Source of the DNA: JBGQOG01 sp052113705
GTDB lineage: Bacteria; Pseudomonadota; Alphaproteobacteria; Rhodobacterales; Rhodobacteraceae
Assembly (NCBI RefSeq): GCF_052113705.1
Contig: NZ_JBGQOG010000030.1
Span: forward strand, 1 to 38,043
Length of the DNA stretch: 38,043 nt
Reading direction: 5' to 3'
Positions 1-8,109 of this stretch are shown one piece after another. The first letter of the stretch is position 1; each line of letters opens with the position of its first letter. The notes below the pieces were generated by a model. It saw only the letters and a list, made by a program, of their open reading frames with translations. It was not told the DNA's origin and made no database searches. Both the position numbers and the translations under genes were made by a program.

Positions 1-47
1 GCTACCTCAGCCCGATGGAGTTCGAGGCCCGCGCTATGCTAGCTTAA
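1..47 (+). pseudogene. C-terminal end of an IS3-family transposase (OrfB), cut by the window edge
   Basis: The first bases encode a short tail, YLSPMEFEARAMLA, ending in TAA at 45-47. A YLSP-x-x-FE tail is typical of the extreme C-terminus of IS3-family OrfB integrases. The stop is followed within 7 bases by a sequence that looks like the terminal inverted repeat of the element (54-77), as expected when the transposase runs close to the right end. Only about 14 residues are visible, so whether the element to the left is intact cannot be judged. Confidence 0.6.
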
Positions 48-53
48 CCTGCT

Positions 54-77
54 GTCCACGAAACCGGCAGCAGCTCA
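54..77 (+). repeat. Right terminal repeat of an IS3-family element; exact copy at 19768-19791
   Basis: Read on the minus strand this begins TGAGCTGCTGCCGG and ends CGTGGAC, the TG-start layout of IS3-family ends. It directly follows the OrfB stop. The same 24 bases occur in the same orientation at 19768-19791, inside the transposase gene of a different IS3-family element. The two copies are therefore direct repeats about 19.7 kb apart. Confidence 0.65.
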
Positions 78-79
78 CA

Positions 80-258
80 TCGGGCGGTTTTGTCTTCAGA
101 ACAGACATGAACCCCGGCTAATGTCGCCGCTCTATGTCCGACCTTATGTGAAGGTTCACAAGAACGATGACCGTGATGCGGAGGCCATTGCCGAAGCCGC
201 GACGCGCCCGACGATGTCATTCGTCGCGATCAAATCGGAAGAGCAGCTCACCCGGTCG
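80..258 (+). pseudogene. IS110-type transposase fragment (end of N-terminal DEDD domain)
   Basis: From about 106 the + frame reads HEPRLMSPLYVRPYVKVHKND, followed by DRDAEAIAEAA and a TRPTM segment. This is the characteristic block of IS110-family DEDD transposases (RxMSPxYVRPYVK...KNDxxDAEAIAEA). Similarity stops around 258 (after KSEEQL), and the rest of the reading frame to 477 does not resemble the family. The true N-terminus and the whole C-terminal domain are absent, so this is a decayed fragment. An N-terminal IS110 fragment lies on the same strand at 19124-19160 and may derive from the same or a similar element. Confidence 0.6.
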
Positions 259-693
259 TGGAGAGATTCAACGCAAACTTCGGTCGCCAGAGACGGCCGG
301 CCTGATCTCGCCTCTTTATGTCAGAAGTTGCAGGACTCGCTGATCTCGGCATCGAGAGCCTCGCCGCCCACGCCACCTCCGGCATGTAGGACAACAGGGC
401 CGCGGGCGCCCTGCCCAATGGCCGTGTACATATGGCAACCTGGCGCATTTCATTCTGGATCCGCGGCAGGTGTCTGACTGCACTATACAATTCTGGGCGG
501 GCGAATAGCGATCACGCCGACGTTGGGTGCCCCCACCATATACCCGACACCGACAGGCAAGCGTCTCTGGCGTTGCGGATTTACGCCCCGGTCGCAGTCA
601 CGCCCCAATCATGCACGATATTGCCTATTATCACTTGATGATTCACATATAACCCCGCATTTTAGCGCGAAGATGCATGATTCCGGAGGCGAA
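259..693. other. Stretch without a supported gene
   Basis: About 435 bases between the IS110 fragment and the GH3 gene. Short open frames exist on both strands but none has recognisable content or a convincing ribosome site. The only clear signal is the GGAGG at 685-689 serving the gene at 694. The left part is probably decayed mobile-element DNA. The AT-richer 620-665 stretch would be the place for the GH3 promoter, but no well-spaced -35/-10 pair stands out. Confidence 0.4.
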
Positions 694-1710
694 ATGCACT
701 ATACCCTTCAAGAAAACGCGCGCGCGATCCTGTTGCCCGCTTTTGATACGCTCACACTCAGTGACGCGACCCGGCGCTTTTTGGACCAAGGTGGCGTGTC
801 GATATTGTTGGGCGAAAGTCGCGCCGAATATGTCGCACGCGAGATGAGCGCGAGCCGACGCGCCTCGGAGACCGCGGCAGATATTCAGGCAGTTACCGAA
901 GCCGCGCGCCAGCGTGCGGAGATGATGCTGACCTGCGTCGATCAGGAAATGGGGGGGATCAGCCGGCTGCATGGCCTCGTCCCCAGTTTCCCGGCGGCAG
1001 AAGCGCTGGCCGAGACGACAGATGTCGAGATCGAGCAACGCGCCGCTGCCATCGCCACGGCGGCGCGGGATCTCGGGGTGAATGCCTTTCTGGCACCGCT
1101 AGTCGATGTCCTGATCGGGCCAAACAGCTGGTTGCAGGGGCGGACCTGGTCGCAGGATCCCACCCGCGTCGGCGCGCTGTCGGCGGCCTATGTCCGGGGC
1201 GTGCAACGTGCCGGTGTCGCGGCCACCGTCAAGCACTTTCCGGGCTTTGGCACCACCACCGGCGACCCGGCGCTCGAGGCCACGGCGGTTAATCCACTGG
1301 ATCTGGCCAGCCTCGAAGCGGCTTATCCGGCGTTTCGCGCCCCGATCTCCGCAGGCAGTGAGATGGTGATGGTGGGGCCTGCGATCGTTCAGGCGCTCGA
1401 CCCCGAGCGCGCGGCGTTGCGCTCTGCCGAGATCATTGCGCTGTTGCGCGAAGGGTTCGGGTTCACCGGGGTGGTCATGGCCGACGATCTCGATTCAAGC
1501 GCGACCATGCGCGGAGATCCGGTGCCACAGGTGGCGATCGAGGCGCTGGCCGCGGGCTGCGATTACCTGCTGCTGGCCGATGTCGGCAATCAGCTCGACG
1601 AGGTGGCCGCAGCAATCGTCGCTGCGGCGGAAGCGGGCGTCATCTCGGCAGAGGCCCTGGCGGCATCCGCGGCGCGGGTGCGTGATCTGGCGCTGCGCTA
1701 TGCGGCCTGA
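694..1710 (+). CDS. Glycoside hydrolase family 3 protein, beta-N-acetylhexosaminidase (NagZ)-like
   Basis: 338 residues, the size of single-domain GH3 enzymes such as NagZ, which hydrolyses N-acetyl-beta-glucosaminides in peptidoglycan recycling. The barrel signatures are present: APLVDV near 134-139, KHFPGFG at 180-186, and VMADDL at 261-266, whose first Asp (264) is the expected nucleophile. In NagZ the KHFPGHG block is followed by a D-S-H loop whose His is the general acid/base. Here the loop reads GDPALE, so that His is missing. The start at 694 is chosen because GGAGG at 685-689 sits just ahead, although the frame is open further upstream. A DeoR regulator and an MFS transporter follow on the same strand, suggesting a small amino-sugar or glycoside uptake set. 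Substrate uncertain; no signal peptide is seen. Confidence 0.8.
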   Translation: MHYTLQENARAILLPAFDTLTLSDATRRFLDQGGVSILLGESRAEYVAREMSASRRASETAADIQAVTEAARQRAEMMLTCVDQEMGGISRLHGLVPSFPAAEALAETTDVEIEQRAAAIATAARDLGVNAFLAPLVDVLIGPNSWLQGRTWSQDPTRVGALSAAYVRGVQRAGVAATVKHFPGFGTTTGDPALEATAVNPLDLASLEAAYPAFRAPISAGSEMVMVGPAIVQALDPERAALRSAEIIALLREGFGFTGVVMADDLDSSATMRGDPVPQVAIEALAAGCDYLLLADVGNQLDEVAAAIVAAAEAGVISAEALAASAARVRDLALRYAA

Positions 1711-1775
1711 ACGCAGGAATCAATCCCGCGATGTCACGGCTGGAAGCCCATCGACAGCCCAGCTATGGTGCCGCC

Positions 1776-2594
1776 ATGTCTGACACACCCGATCTTCCCT
1801 TGCTTCGCCGACAGCGGATTGCCGGACGCCTGCGCCGGGGCGAGGCCGTGACCTCGATCGCTCTGGCGCAGGAATTTCAGGTCTCGGAAGATGCGATCCG
1901 CCGCGATCTGCGCGGGCTTGCCGCGGATGGGATCTGCCAGCGGGTCTATGGCGGCGCGCTGCCGCTCACGTACAGGGCGGCGGAGGCGACCGGGCCTGTC
2001 GTGGCGGATCGGCCCGTTTCCGAACGGCTAACCGAAGATCTGGCGGCAAAGCGCGCGCTGGCGGCGGCGGCCTGCGATCTGATCCGTCCCGGTCAGACGC
2101 TGTTCTTGGATAATGGCAGCACCATTCGCGAACTCGCGCAGCTTTTGCCTCGTGACAGCGGCTTGCGGGTCGTCACCAATTCGGTGCCGGTCGCGGCGGC
2201 GCTGATGGCGCGCGAAGACCTTTGGCTCTATCTGATCGGCGGAGTGCTGCGTCCGCGGGTGGGCGGCGCGGTCGATCAACGGGCGCGGGCCGAACTTGGG
2301 CGCTTTCACTTCGACCTGTGCTTTTTGGGCGCCTGCGCGATGACCGCGCAAGACGGGTTGATGGGGATCGACATGGATGATGTCGATTTCAAGCGCGCCT
2401 TGCTGGTGCAAAGTGCCGCAAGCGTCTTGATGATGACCAATGCCAAGCTCGGAAGCCGCGCGCCCTTTGCCATAGCGCCGCTTTCGGCGGTTTCGCATTA
2501 TATTCTGGAGCCCGGAGCGCCGACGGCAGAGATAAATGCCGTACGCGAGGCCGGTTCCCAACTGATCGAGGCCACCGCCGTCTTGATCCCCTGA
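1776..2594 (+). CDS. DeoR-family transcriptional regulator
   Basis: 272 residues. The N-terminus (about residues 7-62) is a DeoR-type winged helix: RRQRIAGRL, then VSEDAIRRDLRGLAADG and the RVYGGA wing. The rest is the phosphosugar-sensing DeoRC domain, with LDNGSTIRELA near 110, VTNSVPVAAAL, IGGVLRPRVGGAV and LGACAM. Such proteins usually repress neighbouring sugar-use genes and release DNA when a phosphorylated sugar binds. It lies 65 bases after the GH3 gene and 39 before the MFS gene, all on +, so it probably controls this trio. ATG 1776 is used because the conserved helix-turn-helix starts soon after; an in-frame start at 1731 would add 15 unconserved residues. Effector unknown. Confidence 0.88.
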   Translation: MSDTPDLPLLRRQRIAGRLRRGEAVTSIALAQEFQVSEDAIRRDLRGLAADGICQRVYGGALPLTYRAAEATGPVVADRPVSERLTEDLAAKRALAAAACDLIRPGQTLFLDNGSTIRELAQLLPRDSGLRVVTNSVPVAAALMAREDLWLYLIGGVLRPRVGGAVDQRARAELGRFHFDLCFLGACAMTAQDGLMGIDMDDVDFKRALLVQSAASVLMMTNAKLGSRAPFAIAPLSAVSHYILEPGAPTAEINAVREAGSQLIEATAVLIP

Positions 2595-2633
2595 CACCCG
2601 CGCCAGCGGCAATGTCCCGATTCATTTTTCATC

Positions 2634-3839
2634 ATGACCATTCGGAGATTGATTTTGGCACAGATGACCGACGCCGCCCGGCAGCGCCTGGCACTTTCGG
2701 GTTGCTACCTCGCCGGGGGCATCGGGATCGGTGCCTGGGCCGCCAACCTGCCAGCTCTGGGTCGACAGACCGCGGTGTCAGATGGTGAGATCGGTATCAT
2801 CTTGCTGTTTTTCGCGGTCGGGGCGATCCTGGCGATGTTGAACGGGCCCCGCCTGTTGCGACGGATCCGGGCGGGACAGACAGCGGCCCTGGCAGCCATT
2901 CTCTATGGCGTCTGTATTGCCAGCGCGGGCGCGCTGACCTCAATGACCACGGCGATCTTGCTTGCACTGTGCTGCGGCCTGACCTTTGGCACGCTCGATG
3001 TGTCGATGAACAGCGAAGCCGCCCAACTCGAGGCAAAGATCGGCCGCGCGATCATGTCCTCGTTGCATGCGCTGTTCAGTGTCGGCACGCTGGCGGCCTC
3101 GATCGTCTATGCGCTGCTGGCCAGCGCCGGGATCAGCGGCGGCGCCGCCCTTCTGGGGATCGGCCTCTCCATCTTGCTCACAGCACTTATTGCGTTGCGC
3201 GGCATGGACCCGGGAATATTCATGAATCCCAAGGCTTCGACGGCAACCACGATCAATGGGGCCAATGAAGCTTCCGTCCCGCAAAATGGCGGCTCCGTTG
3301 CCAGCTTCGGTCGGGTGCTGCTATTGGGTGGCATGGCATTTCTCGCGTTTTTTGCCGAGGGCGCCATTATGGACTGGACCGCAATCTATCTGGTGCGCGC
3401 AGCAGACGCGACGGAAAGCACCGGAGCTTTCGGCTTTGCGGCTTTTGCCGGGTTGATGACGCTGGGTCGGATCGTCGGCGACCGCGCCGGTCGGGTCTTT
3501 GGGACGGTGACCCTGTGCGGCGTCGGGGCCGCGACAGTCGCACTGGCCTTTGCGCTGGCGCTGGCGGCGCCGCAGATTTGGGTGATCATTCCGGCGGTGG
3601 CCCTCTGCGGTCTGGGCATTGCCAATGTGATCCCGCTGATCTTTTCGGCAGCGGGGCGTTTCAGCACAGCCGATCATGGCCGCGCTATGTCCCGCGTATT
3701 GACCATGGGCTATGCCGGGATCCTGATGGGGCCGGCTTTCATCGGCTTCGTCGCCGAGATCGCCTCGCTGCGGATCAGTCTGGGGCTGGTGGTGCTGGCA
3801 ATGGCGGTGGTTGGCTTCTGCGCCCGGCTATTGCGCTAA
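2634..3839 (+). CDS. Major facilitator superfamily transporter
   Basis: 401 residues, strongly hydrophobic, with a pattern of about 12 membrane helices split by a polar central loop (about residues 195-225). It belongs to the MFS group of inner-membrane secondary transporters that includes Escherichia coli YbjJ-like proteins. Motifs include GIGAWAANLPAL at the start of the first helix and TFGTLDVSMNSEA in helix 4-5, common in this sugar/drug-like group. It follows the DeoR gene by 39 bases and is probably co-transcribed with it. No good ribosome site precedes ATG 2634, and an ATG at 2664 is an equally possible start. A hairpin at 3854-3886 ends the unit. Substrate unknown; a glycosidase product would fit the neighbours. 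Confidence 0.85.
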   Translation: MTIRRLILAQMTDAARQRLALSGCYLAGGIGIGAWAANLPALGRQTAVSDGEIGIILLFFAVGAILAMLNGPRLLRRIRAGQTAALAAILYGVCIASAGALTSMTTAILLALCCGLTFGTLDVSMNSEAAQLEAKIGRAIMSSLHALFSVGTLAASIVYALLASAGISGGAALLGIGLSILLTALIALRGMDPGIFMNPKASTATTINGANEASVPQNGGSVASFGRVLLLGGMAFLAFFAEGAIMDWTAIYLVRAADATESTGAFGFAAFAGLMTLGRIVGDRAGRVFGTVTLCGVGAATVALAFALALAAPQIWVIIPAVALCGLGIANVIPLIFSAAGRFSTADHGRAMSRVLTMGYAGILMGPAFIGFVAEIASLRISLGLVVLAMAVVGFCARLLR

Positions 3840-3853
3840 GCGCCCTGTGCAAA

Positions 3854-3886
3854 AAGGGCAGCGCGGCTGTTGCCTGCGCAGCCCTT
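3854..3886. terminator. Hairpin between convergent genes
   Basis: AAGGGCAGCG at 3854-3863 pairs with CGCAGCCCTT at 3877-3886, with one A-A mismatch and a 13-base loop. It sits between the MFS stop and the stop of the convergent GMC gene and ends in TT with a matching AAAAA on the other side, so it could work in both directions. Confidence 0.55.
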
Positions 3887-3911
3887 GCTCGGCGGTCTGT
3901 GGCGCGTGAGA

Positions 3912-5501
3912 TCAGGCCGCGCGGATTAGATCCGCGGCCTTTTCCCCGATCATGATGCAAACCGCATTCGGATTGCCCGAAATAAGCGTCGGCATCACCG
4001 AGGCGTCGGCGACCCGCAATCCGTCGACACCGCGCACCCGCAACTGCGGATCGACCACGGCGCCCTCATCCCCGCCCATGCGACAGGTGCCCGCCGGATG
4101 CAGCGCAGCATGCGCCTCGGTCTGACAGAACCGACGGAACCCCTCGCGGGTGGCAAGATCATCGGTCGGGGTTTGGCGGCGTGCGATGTAACGGCGCATC
4201 TCGGGCTGCTCCATCACTTCCATCGCAAACAGCCCCCCTTCGACCACGGCATCCAGATCGTAGCTCTCCCCGAAATAATTCGGGATCACTCGCGGGAAAT
4301 CCGCCGGATTGGCACTGTTCAGCAGCACCTCTCCGCGTGAGCGCGGCCGGATCTGGCCGAGGTTCACCGTGCAGCCATTGCCGCCCGGCACTGCCTCGAC
4401 CCCCTCTTCGACCCCGGCACCGACCACCATGAAATACTGGACATCCGGCACCGGCTCGGACCGGTTGCCCCACCAGAAGCCGCCGCCCTCGATCAGGTTC
4501 GACGAGGCTGGACCACCGCGGAACAGCGCATATTCCAACCCGGCCAAGGCCTTCCAATGCAGCTTCTTGTACTTGTCATAGCTGTGCGGGCCATTGAGTT
4601 CATAGACCAGCGAAATCTCGATATGGTCCTGCAGGTTCTGACCAACGCCCGGCAGATCGGCCAGCACCGGGATCCCCTGTTCGCCCAGATGCGCCGCAGG
4701 GCCAAGGCCCGAGAGCATCATCAATTTCGGCGTGGCGATTGCCCCGGCCGAGAGGATCACCTCCTGCCGGGCGCGCAGCGTGCGGCTGCGTTTGCCATCC
4801 AGATATTCAACGCCGACCGCCCGGCCCTTTTCGATCAGGATCCGCGTCACCTTGGCGTCGGTCTTGACCGAGAGGTGCGGACGTTTGCGCGCGGGCCAGA
4901 TATAGGCGACCGAGGCACTGCTGCGCCGCCGATTGCGCGCGGTGATCTGGTACAGCCCGCAGCCCGCCTGATCCCCCGAGTTGAAATCCGGGTTCAACGG
5001 CATCCCGGCCTGCTGACAGGCACGCAGCCAGGCGCGGGTCAGCGGATGGATATGGTCGATATCCGAGACGCCAAGCGGGCCGCCGGTCGCATGGACCTCG
5101 TTGCAAAAGCGGTTGTTGTCTTCGGCCTTGCGGAAATACGGCAGCACATCGGCATACCCCCAGCCGGTCGCGCCCTGCGCTTCCCATTCGGCATAATCCA
5201 GCGGATTGCCGCGGATATAGATCATCGCATTGACCGAACTGCCGCCGCCCAGCACATTGGCTTGAACCATCGTCGGTTGCTCTGCGCGCGTCTGCGCCGC
5301 GGTCGGCTCCCAGGGAAAGCGGCTCAGCAACCCGCCCTGCGCGGTCTTGTAGTAGGCGCCGGGGATATGAATGTAGGGATTGAGGTCGCGCGGCCCGGCT
5401 TCGAGAAGCGCCACGCTGCAAGACGGGTCTTCGGACAGACGCGCGGCGACCACGCAGCCCGTCGAGCCCCCTCCGACCACGATATAGTCAACCTCTTCCA
5501 T
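3912..5501 (-). CDS. GMC-family FAD-dependent oxidoreductase (choline dehydrogenase-like)
   Basis: 529 residues, the usual length for the GMC alcohol/choline dehydrogenase family. The FAD-binding fingerprint VVGGGSTGC lies at residues 8-16 and the second GMC signature around NVLGGGSSVNAMIYIRG near 84-100. The C-terminal active-site block HPAGTCRMG is at 468-476 and NPNA at 510-513, the expected catalytic pair region. GMC enzymes oxidise primary or secondary alcohols to carbonyls, often passing electrons to the respiratory chain. The start has GGAGG on the minus strand just upstream. It is divergent from the TIM-barrel gene at 5674, with a tandem TGACGC operator between them, so it probably belongs to the XRE regulon. 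Substrate not determinable; choline itself is unlikely without bet genes nearby. Confidence 0.88.
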   Translation of the reverse strand: MEEVDYIVVGGGSTGCVVAARLSEDPSCSVALLEAGPRDLNPYIHIPGAYYKTAQGGLLSRFPWEPTAAQTRAEQPTMVQANVLGGGSSVNAMIYIRGNPLDYAEWEAQGATGWGYADVLPYFRKAEDNNRFCNEVHATGGPLGVSDIDHIHPLTRAWLRACQQAGMPLNPDFNSGDQAGCGLYQITARNRRRSSASVAYIWPARKRPHLSVKTDAKVTRILIEKGRAVGVEYLDGKRSRTLRARQEVILSAGAIATPKLMMLSGLGPAAHLGEQGIPVLADLPGVGQNLQDHIEISLVYELNGPHSYDKYKKLHWKALAGLEYALFRGGPASSNLIEGGGFWWGNRSEPVPDVQYFMVVGAGVEEGVEAVPGGNGCTVNLGQIRPRSRGEVLLNSANPADFPRVIPNYFGESYDLDAVVEGGLFAMEVMEQPEMRRYIARRQTPTDDLATREGFRRFCQTEAHAALHPAGTCRMGGDEGAVVDPQLRVRGVDGLRVADASVMPTLISGNPNAVCIMIGEKAADLIRAA

Positions 5502-5585
5502 GCGCCGCCTCCGGTCCGTTCAAACTTGCAGAGCGCAGAATATCATTCGGCCCGCGCCCCCCGAACTGCGCGACGGTGAAATTTC

Positions 5586-5603
5586 TGACGCGAAGTGACG
5601 CAG
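5586..5603. promoter_or_regulatory. Tandem TGACGC site, predicted XRE-regulator operator (site 1)
   Basis: TGACGC occurs at 5586-5591 and again at 5596-5601, a 10-base period, followed by a TTGC at 5607-5610. It is in the 172-base divergent gap between the GMC gene (5501, -) and the TIM-barrel gene (5674, +), about 85 bases from each start. The same arrangement recurs at 8885 and, in reverse, at 9780-9795. Confidence 0.55.
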
Positions 5604-5673
5604 TATTTGCGAAAATTTACAGTGCGATTTCGTGCATTTAACAAGGGGCCATAGCTCTGCGACCGGAGGGATC

Positions 5674-6552
5674 ATGGACGACCACAAGATCTGTTATCAT
5701 GCGCTGGTCTCGAAGGACGCACCGCATGCAATTGACCTCGAAATCATGCGCGCGGGCGGTTTCGCGGGGATCGAGGCGAATATCGGCAAGATGCGCGCCT
5801 ATCTGCAGGCCGGGCATAGGGAGGCCGAACTGGCCGCTCTGATGCAAGACATCTATGTGCCGGGCGCCGGGTTCTTGCTTGATATCGAGCGTCAGGGCGC
5901 GGATCAGGCAGCCTTGCTGCGCGAGGCAGAAGACATGTTCCACATCGCCAAGCTTGCCGGCGCCGAAGGCGTGCAGGTTCTGACCGGCCCAGTGCAGGTG
6001 GCCGCGGTTGAGGCCCATGCCCGTGGGGAAACGAGCCCGTTTTACGCGGGGTTGTTGCATCTGCCCAAAGCAGAACAGCTGCGCCTGACGGCTGCGAATT
6101 TCGCGACCCTCGCCGATATGGCGAAAGAACAGGGGCTGCTGCTCTATCTTGAAGCCCTGGCCTGGACGCCGCTGAACCGTCTGGCCGATCAGGTGGCGCT
6201 GATCGATGCGGCGGGGCGCGACAACCTGCGGCTGGTGGTCGACTTCTGGCATTGCTACGCCTCGGGCGATGCGCCCGAAGAAGTGGCGCGGCTGCCCAAA
6301 GAGCTAATCCATGGCGTGCATGTCTGCGACTCGCTGACCCATGACTGCGGCATCCCCAACGAAGCAGTGTTGCGCGATGTGCCGACCGGCGCCGGTGTGC
6401 TCAATCTAATGGAATGGGTCGATGCGGTAAAATCCACCGGCTATGTCGGCTGGTGGAGCTGCGAGCTGTTCTGCCGTCGTCAGCAACAGGAAAACAGCTT
6501 TGACGTGGCGCGCACGCTCAAGGACTTAATGGAGCGGCTGGTGCGGGGATAA
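5674..6552 (+). CDS. Sugar-phosphate isomerase/epimerase-like TIM-barrel protein
   Basis: 292 residues of the AP-endonuclease-2/xylose-isomerase-like TIM-barrel fold, which covers hydroxypyruvate isomerase, IolE/IolI and ketose 3-epimerases. Visible barrel elements are GFAGIEANIGKM near the start, LYLEAL (a metal-ligand Glu strand) in the middle, LVVDFWHCY (Asp/His strand), and HGVHVCDS followed near the end by WWSCELF with a final Glu. It probably isomerises or epimerises a keto-sugar in the cytoplasm using a divalent metal. ATG 5674 has GGAGGGATC directly ahead; the frame open from 5632 is not needed. It is divergent from the GMC gene across a predicted operator. A strong hairpin follows at 6592. 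Confidence 0.8.
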   Translation: MDDHKICYHALVSKDAPHAIDLEIMRAGGFAGIEANIGKMRAYLQAGHREAELAALMQDIYVPGAGFLLDIERQGADQAALLREAEDMFHIAKLAGAEGVQVLTGPVQVAAVEAHARGETSPFYAGLLHLPKAEQLRLTAANFATLADMAKEQGLLLYLEALAWTPLNRLADQVALIDAAGRDNLRLVVDFWHCYASGDAPEEVARLPKELIHGVHVCDSLTHDCGIPNEAVLRDVPTGAGVLNLMEWVDAVKSTGYVGWWSCELFCRRQQQENSFDVARTLKDLMERLVRG

Positions 6553-6591
6553 GCCGCGACCATCGCAGCGAAGGCGCTGGCCAAAGCGGAC

Positions 6592-6617
6592 AGGGCCCGA
6601 CCGAAGGGTCGGGCCCT
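6592..6617. terminator. Perfect 11-bp hairpin between convergent genes
   Basis: AGGGCCCGACC at 6592-6602 pairs exactly with GGTCGGGCCCT at 6607-6617 around a GAAG loop. It separates the TIM-barrel gene (+) from the lyase gene (-). No clear T-run follows on either strand, so it may be a bidirectional terminator or an RNA-end stabiliser. Confidence 0.6.
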
Positions 6618-6657
6618 ATGGCTGTCATCAAAGGAAGAGTCGCAATGATCCGCAGGA

Positions 6658-8052
6658 TCAGGAGCGCAAGCGGTTCAGGTCGAACAAACGATCAACCTCG
6701 GCCGGGGTGAAACCCGCCTCGCCCAGAAGCAGACTGCGCAGGCTGGCCCCGGTCAGAGCGGCACGCGCGATCTCGGCCGCGCGATCATGGCCCAGCCGCG
6801 GCACCAGCATCGGGATCAGCGCGGTGCTCGCGGTCAAATGGTTGACGCAGGTGTCGCGATCAACGGTGATCCCTTCGACACAGCGCGATTTCAACAATTG
6901 CGCGCTGTTTTCCAGCATCTGCACATTGGTGATCAGGATATAGGCCATCAACGGTTCAAAGGCGTTGAGCTGCAATTGCCCCGCCTCGGCGGCCATCGCT
7001 ACCGAGGCATCGGTACCAAAGACGTAAAATGCCACCTGATTGACCATTTCCGGGATCACCGGGTTGACCTTGCCGGGCATCTGTGACGATCCGGGCTGCA
7101 CCGAGGGCAAGCCGATTTCGCCCAGACCGCCGCGCGGGCCACTGGACAGGAGCCGCAGATCGCTGGCGATTTTCGACAAGGTGAGCGCCAACCGCCGCAG
7201 CAGGGACGAATAACGCACCAGCGGCGCCACATTCCAGGCCGCGGCATGCAAGTTCACCGGGCGCCGCAGGGGCAGATCGGTCAGCGCGCTCAATTCTTCG
7301 ATCGCCAAACGGGTAAAGGCACCGCTGACCGCGAAATGCGTACCCGCCACCGCGCTGCCAAGATTGATCGCCAGCAGATCGGCCGCTGCGGCATCGACGC
7401 CTTCGACCTCGGTGCGCAGCGCATCGGCGAAGGCCTCGAATTCCTGGCCCAGCGTCATCGGCACCGCATCCTGCAAATGGGTGCGCCCGAGCTTCAGCAC
7501 ATCAGAGAAGTCGCGCGCCTTGTCGGAAAAGGCATCGGCAAGACTGCGCAGCGCCGTCTTCAGCGGTCCGGTCTGCTGCAAGAGCGCCACCCGCAGCGCC
7601 GTTGCATGCACATCGCTGGTGGATTGCGACAGGTTCACATCGCCGATCGGATGCAGATGATCATAGGCCCCGCAGGCATGGCCCATCAGTTCAAGCGCGC
7701 GATTGGCGATCACCTCGTTCATGTTCATATGCAATGAGGTGCCGCCGCCGCCCTGAAACACATCCACCGGGAAATGCGCCGCATGCTGACCCGAGATCAA
7801 TTCGTCACAGATCCGGCCAATGATCTCGGCCTTGCCGGCATCAAGCAGATTGAGCCGGGCATTGGCGCGGGCCGCCGCCTTCTTGACCTGCGCCATCGCG
7901 GCCACCATCGGCGCGAGATTGGCATAGCGAATGCCCGAGACCGGGAAGTTTTCGGTCGCGCGCAGGGTCTGGATGCCGAAAAGCGCATCATAGGGCAAAC
8001 GGCGCTCCCCCAGAGCATCGGTTTCAATGCGGCTAAACACGGGATCGGGCAT
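6658..8052 (-). CDS. Aspartase/fumarase-superfamily lyase, aspartate ammonia-lyase-like
   Basis: 464 residues, normal for the class II fumarase/aspartase superfamily of homotetrameric lyases. The N-terminus (RIETDALGERRLPYDALFG) follows the aspartase pattern RIExDxLGxRxVPxDAYYG. The superfamily loop GSSQMPGKVNPVIPE and the preceding LSSGPRGGLGEIGLP match aspartase better than fumarase. SQSTSDVHATA and LKLGRTHLQDAVP carry the other active-site segments. Aspartases release ammonia from L-aspartate; relatives act on substituted aspartates or iminodisuccinates. It is read after the gene at 8110-8805, with a hairpin between them. ATG 8052 is preferred, since the extra 13 residues upstream would start at TTG and are not conserved. 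Its place in a sugar-type cluster makes a non-aspartate substrate possible. Confidence 0.85.
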   Translation of the reverse strand: MPDPVFSRIETDALGERRLPYDALFGIQTLRATENFPVSGIRYANLAPMVAAMAQVKKAAARANARLNLLDAGKAEIIGRICDELISGQHAAHFPVDVFQGGGGTSLHMNMNEVIANRALELMGHACGAYDHLHPIGDVNLSQSTSDVHATALRVALLQQTGPLKTALRSLADAFSDKARDFSDVLKLGRTHLQDAVPMTLGQEFEAFADALRTEVEGVDAAAADLLAINLGSAVAGTHFAVSGAFTRLAIEELSALTDLPLRRPVNLHAAAWNVAPLVRYSSLLRRLALTLSKIASDLRLLSSGPRGGLGEIGLPSVQPGSSQMPGKVNPVIPEMVNQVAFYVFGTDASVAMAAEAGQLQLNAFEPLMAYILITNVQMLENSAQLLKSRCVEGITVDRDTCVNHLTASTALIPMLVPRLGHDRAAEIARAALTGASLRSLLLGEAGFTPAEVDRLFDLNRLRS

Positions 8053-8076
8053 GGCAGGACCGGAAGATGTGAGGAG

Positions 8077-8102
8077 GCGGGCCCGGTACAATCCGGGCCC
8101 GC
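8077..8102 (-). other. Intercistronic hairpin
   Basis: GCGGGCCCGG at 8077-8086 pairs perfectly with CCGGGCCCGC at 8093-8102 around a 6-base loop. It lies between the two minus-strand genes at 8110 and 8052. There is no T-tract, so it more likely shapes RNA stability or attenuates the downstream lyase than fully terminates. Confidence 0.5.
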
Positions 8103-8109
8103 AGGGTCG

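Noticed and set aside
523..693. Longer N-terminus for the GH3 protein (in-frame start at 523)
   Set aside because: The extra residues are not GH3-like, and GGAGG is correctly placed only for ATG 694.
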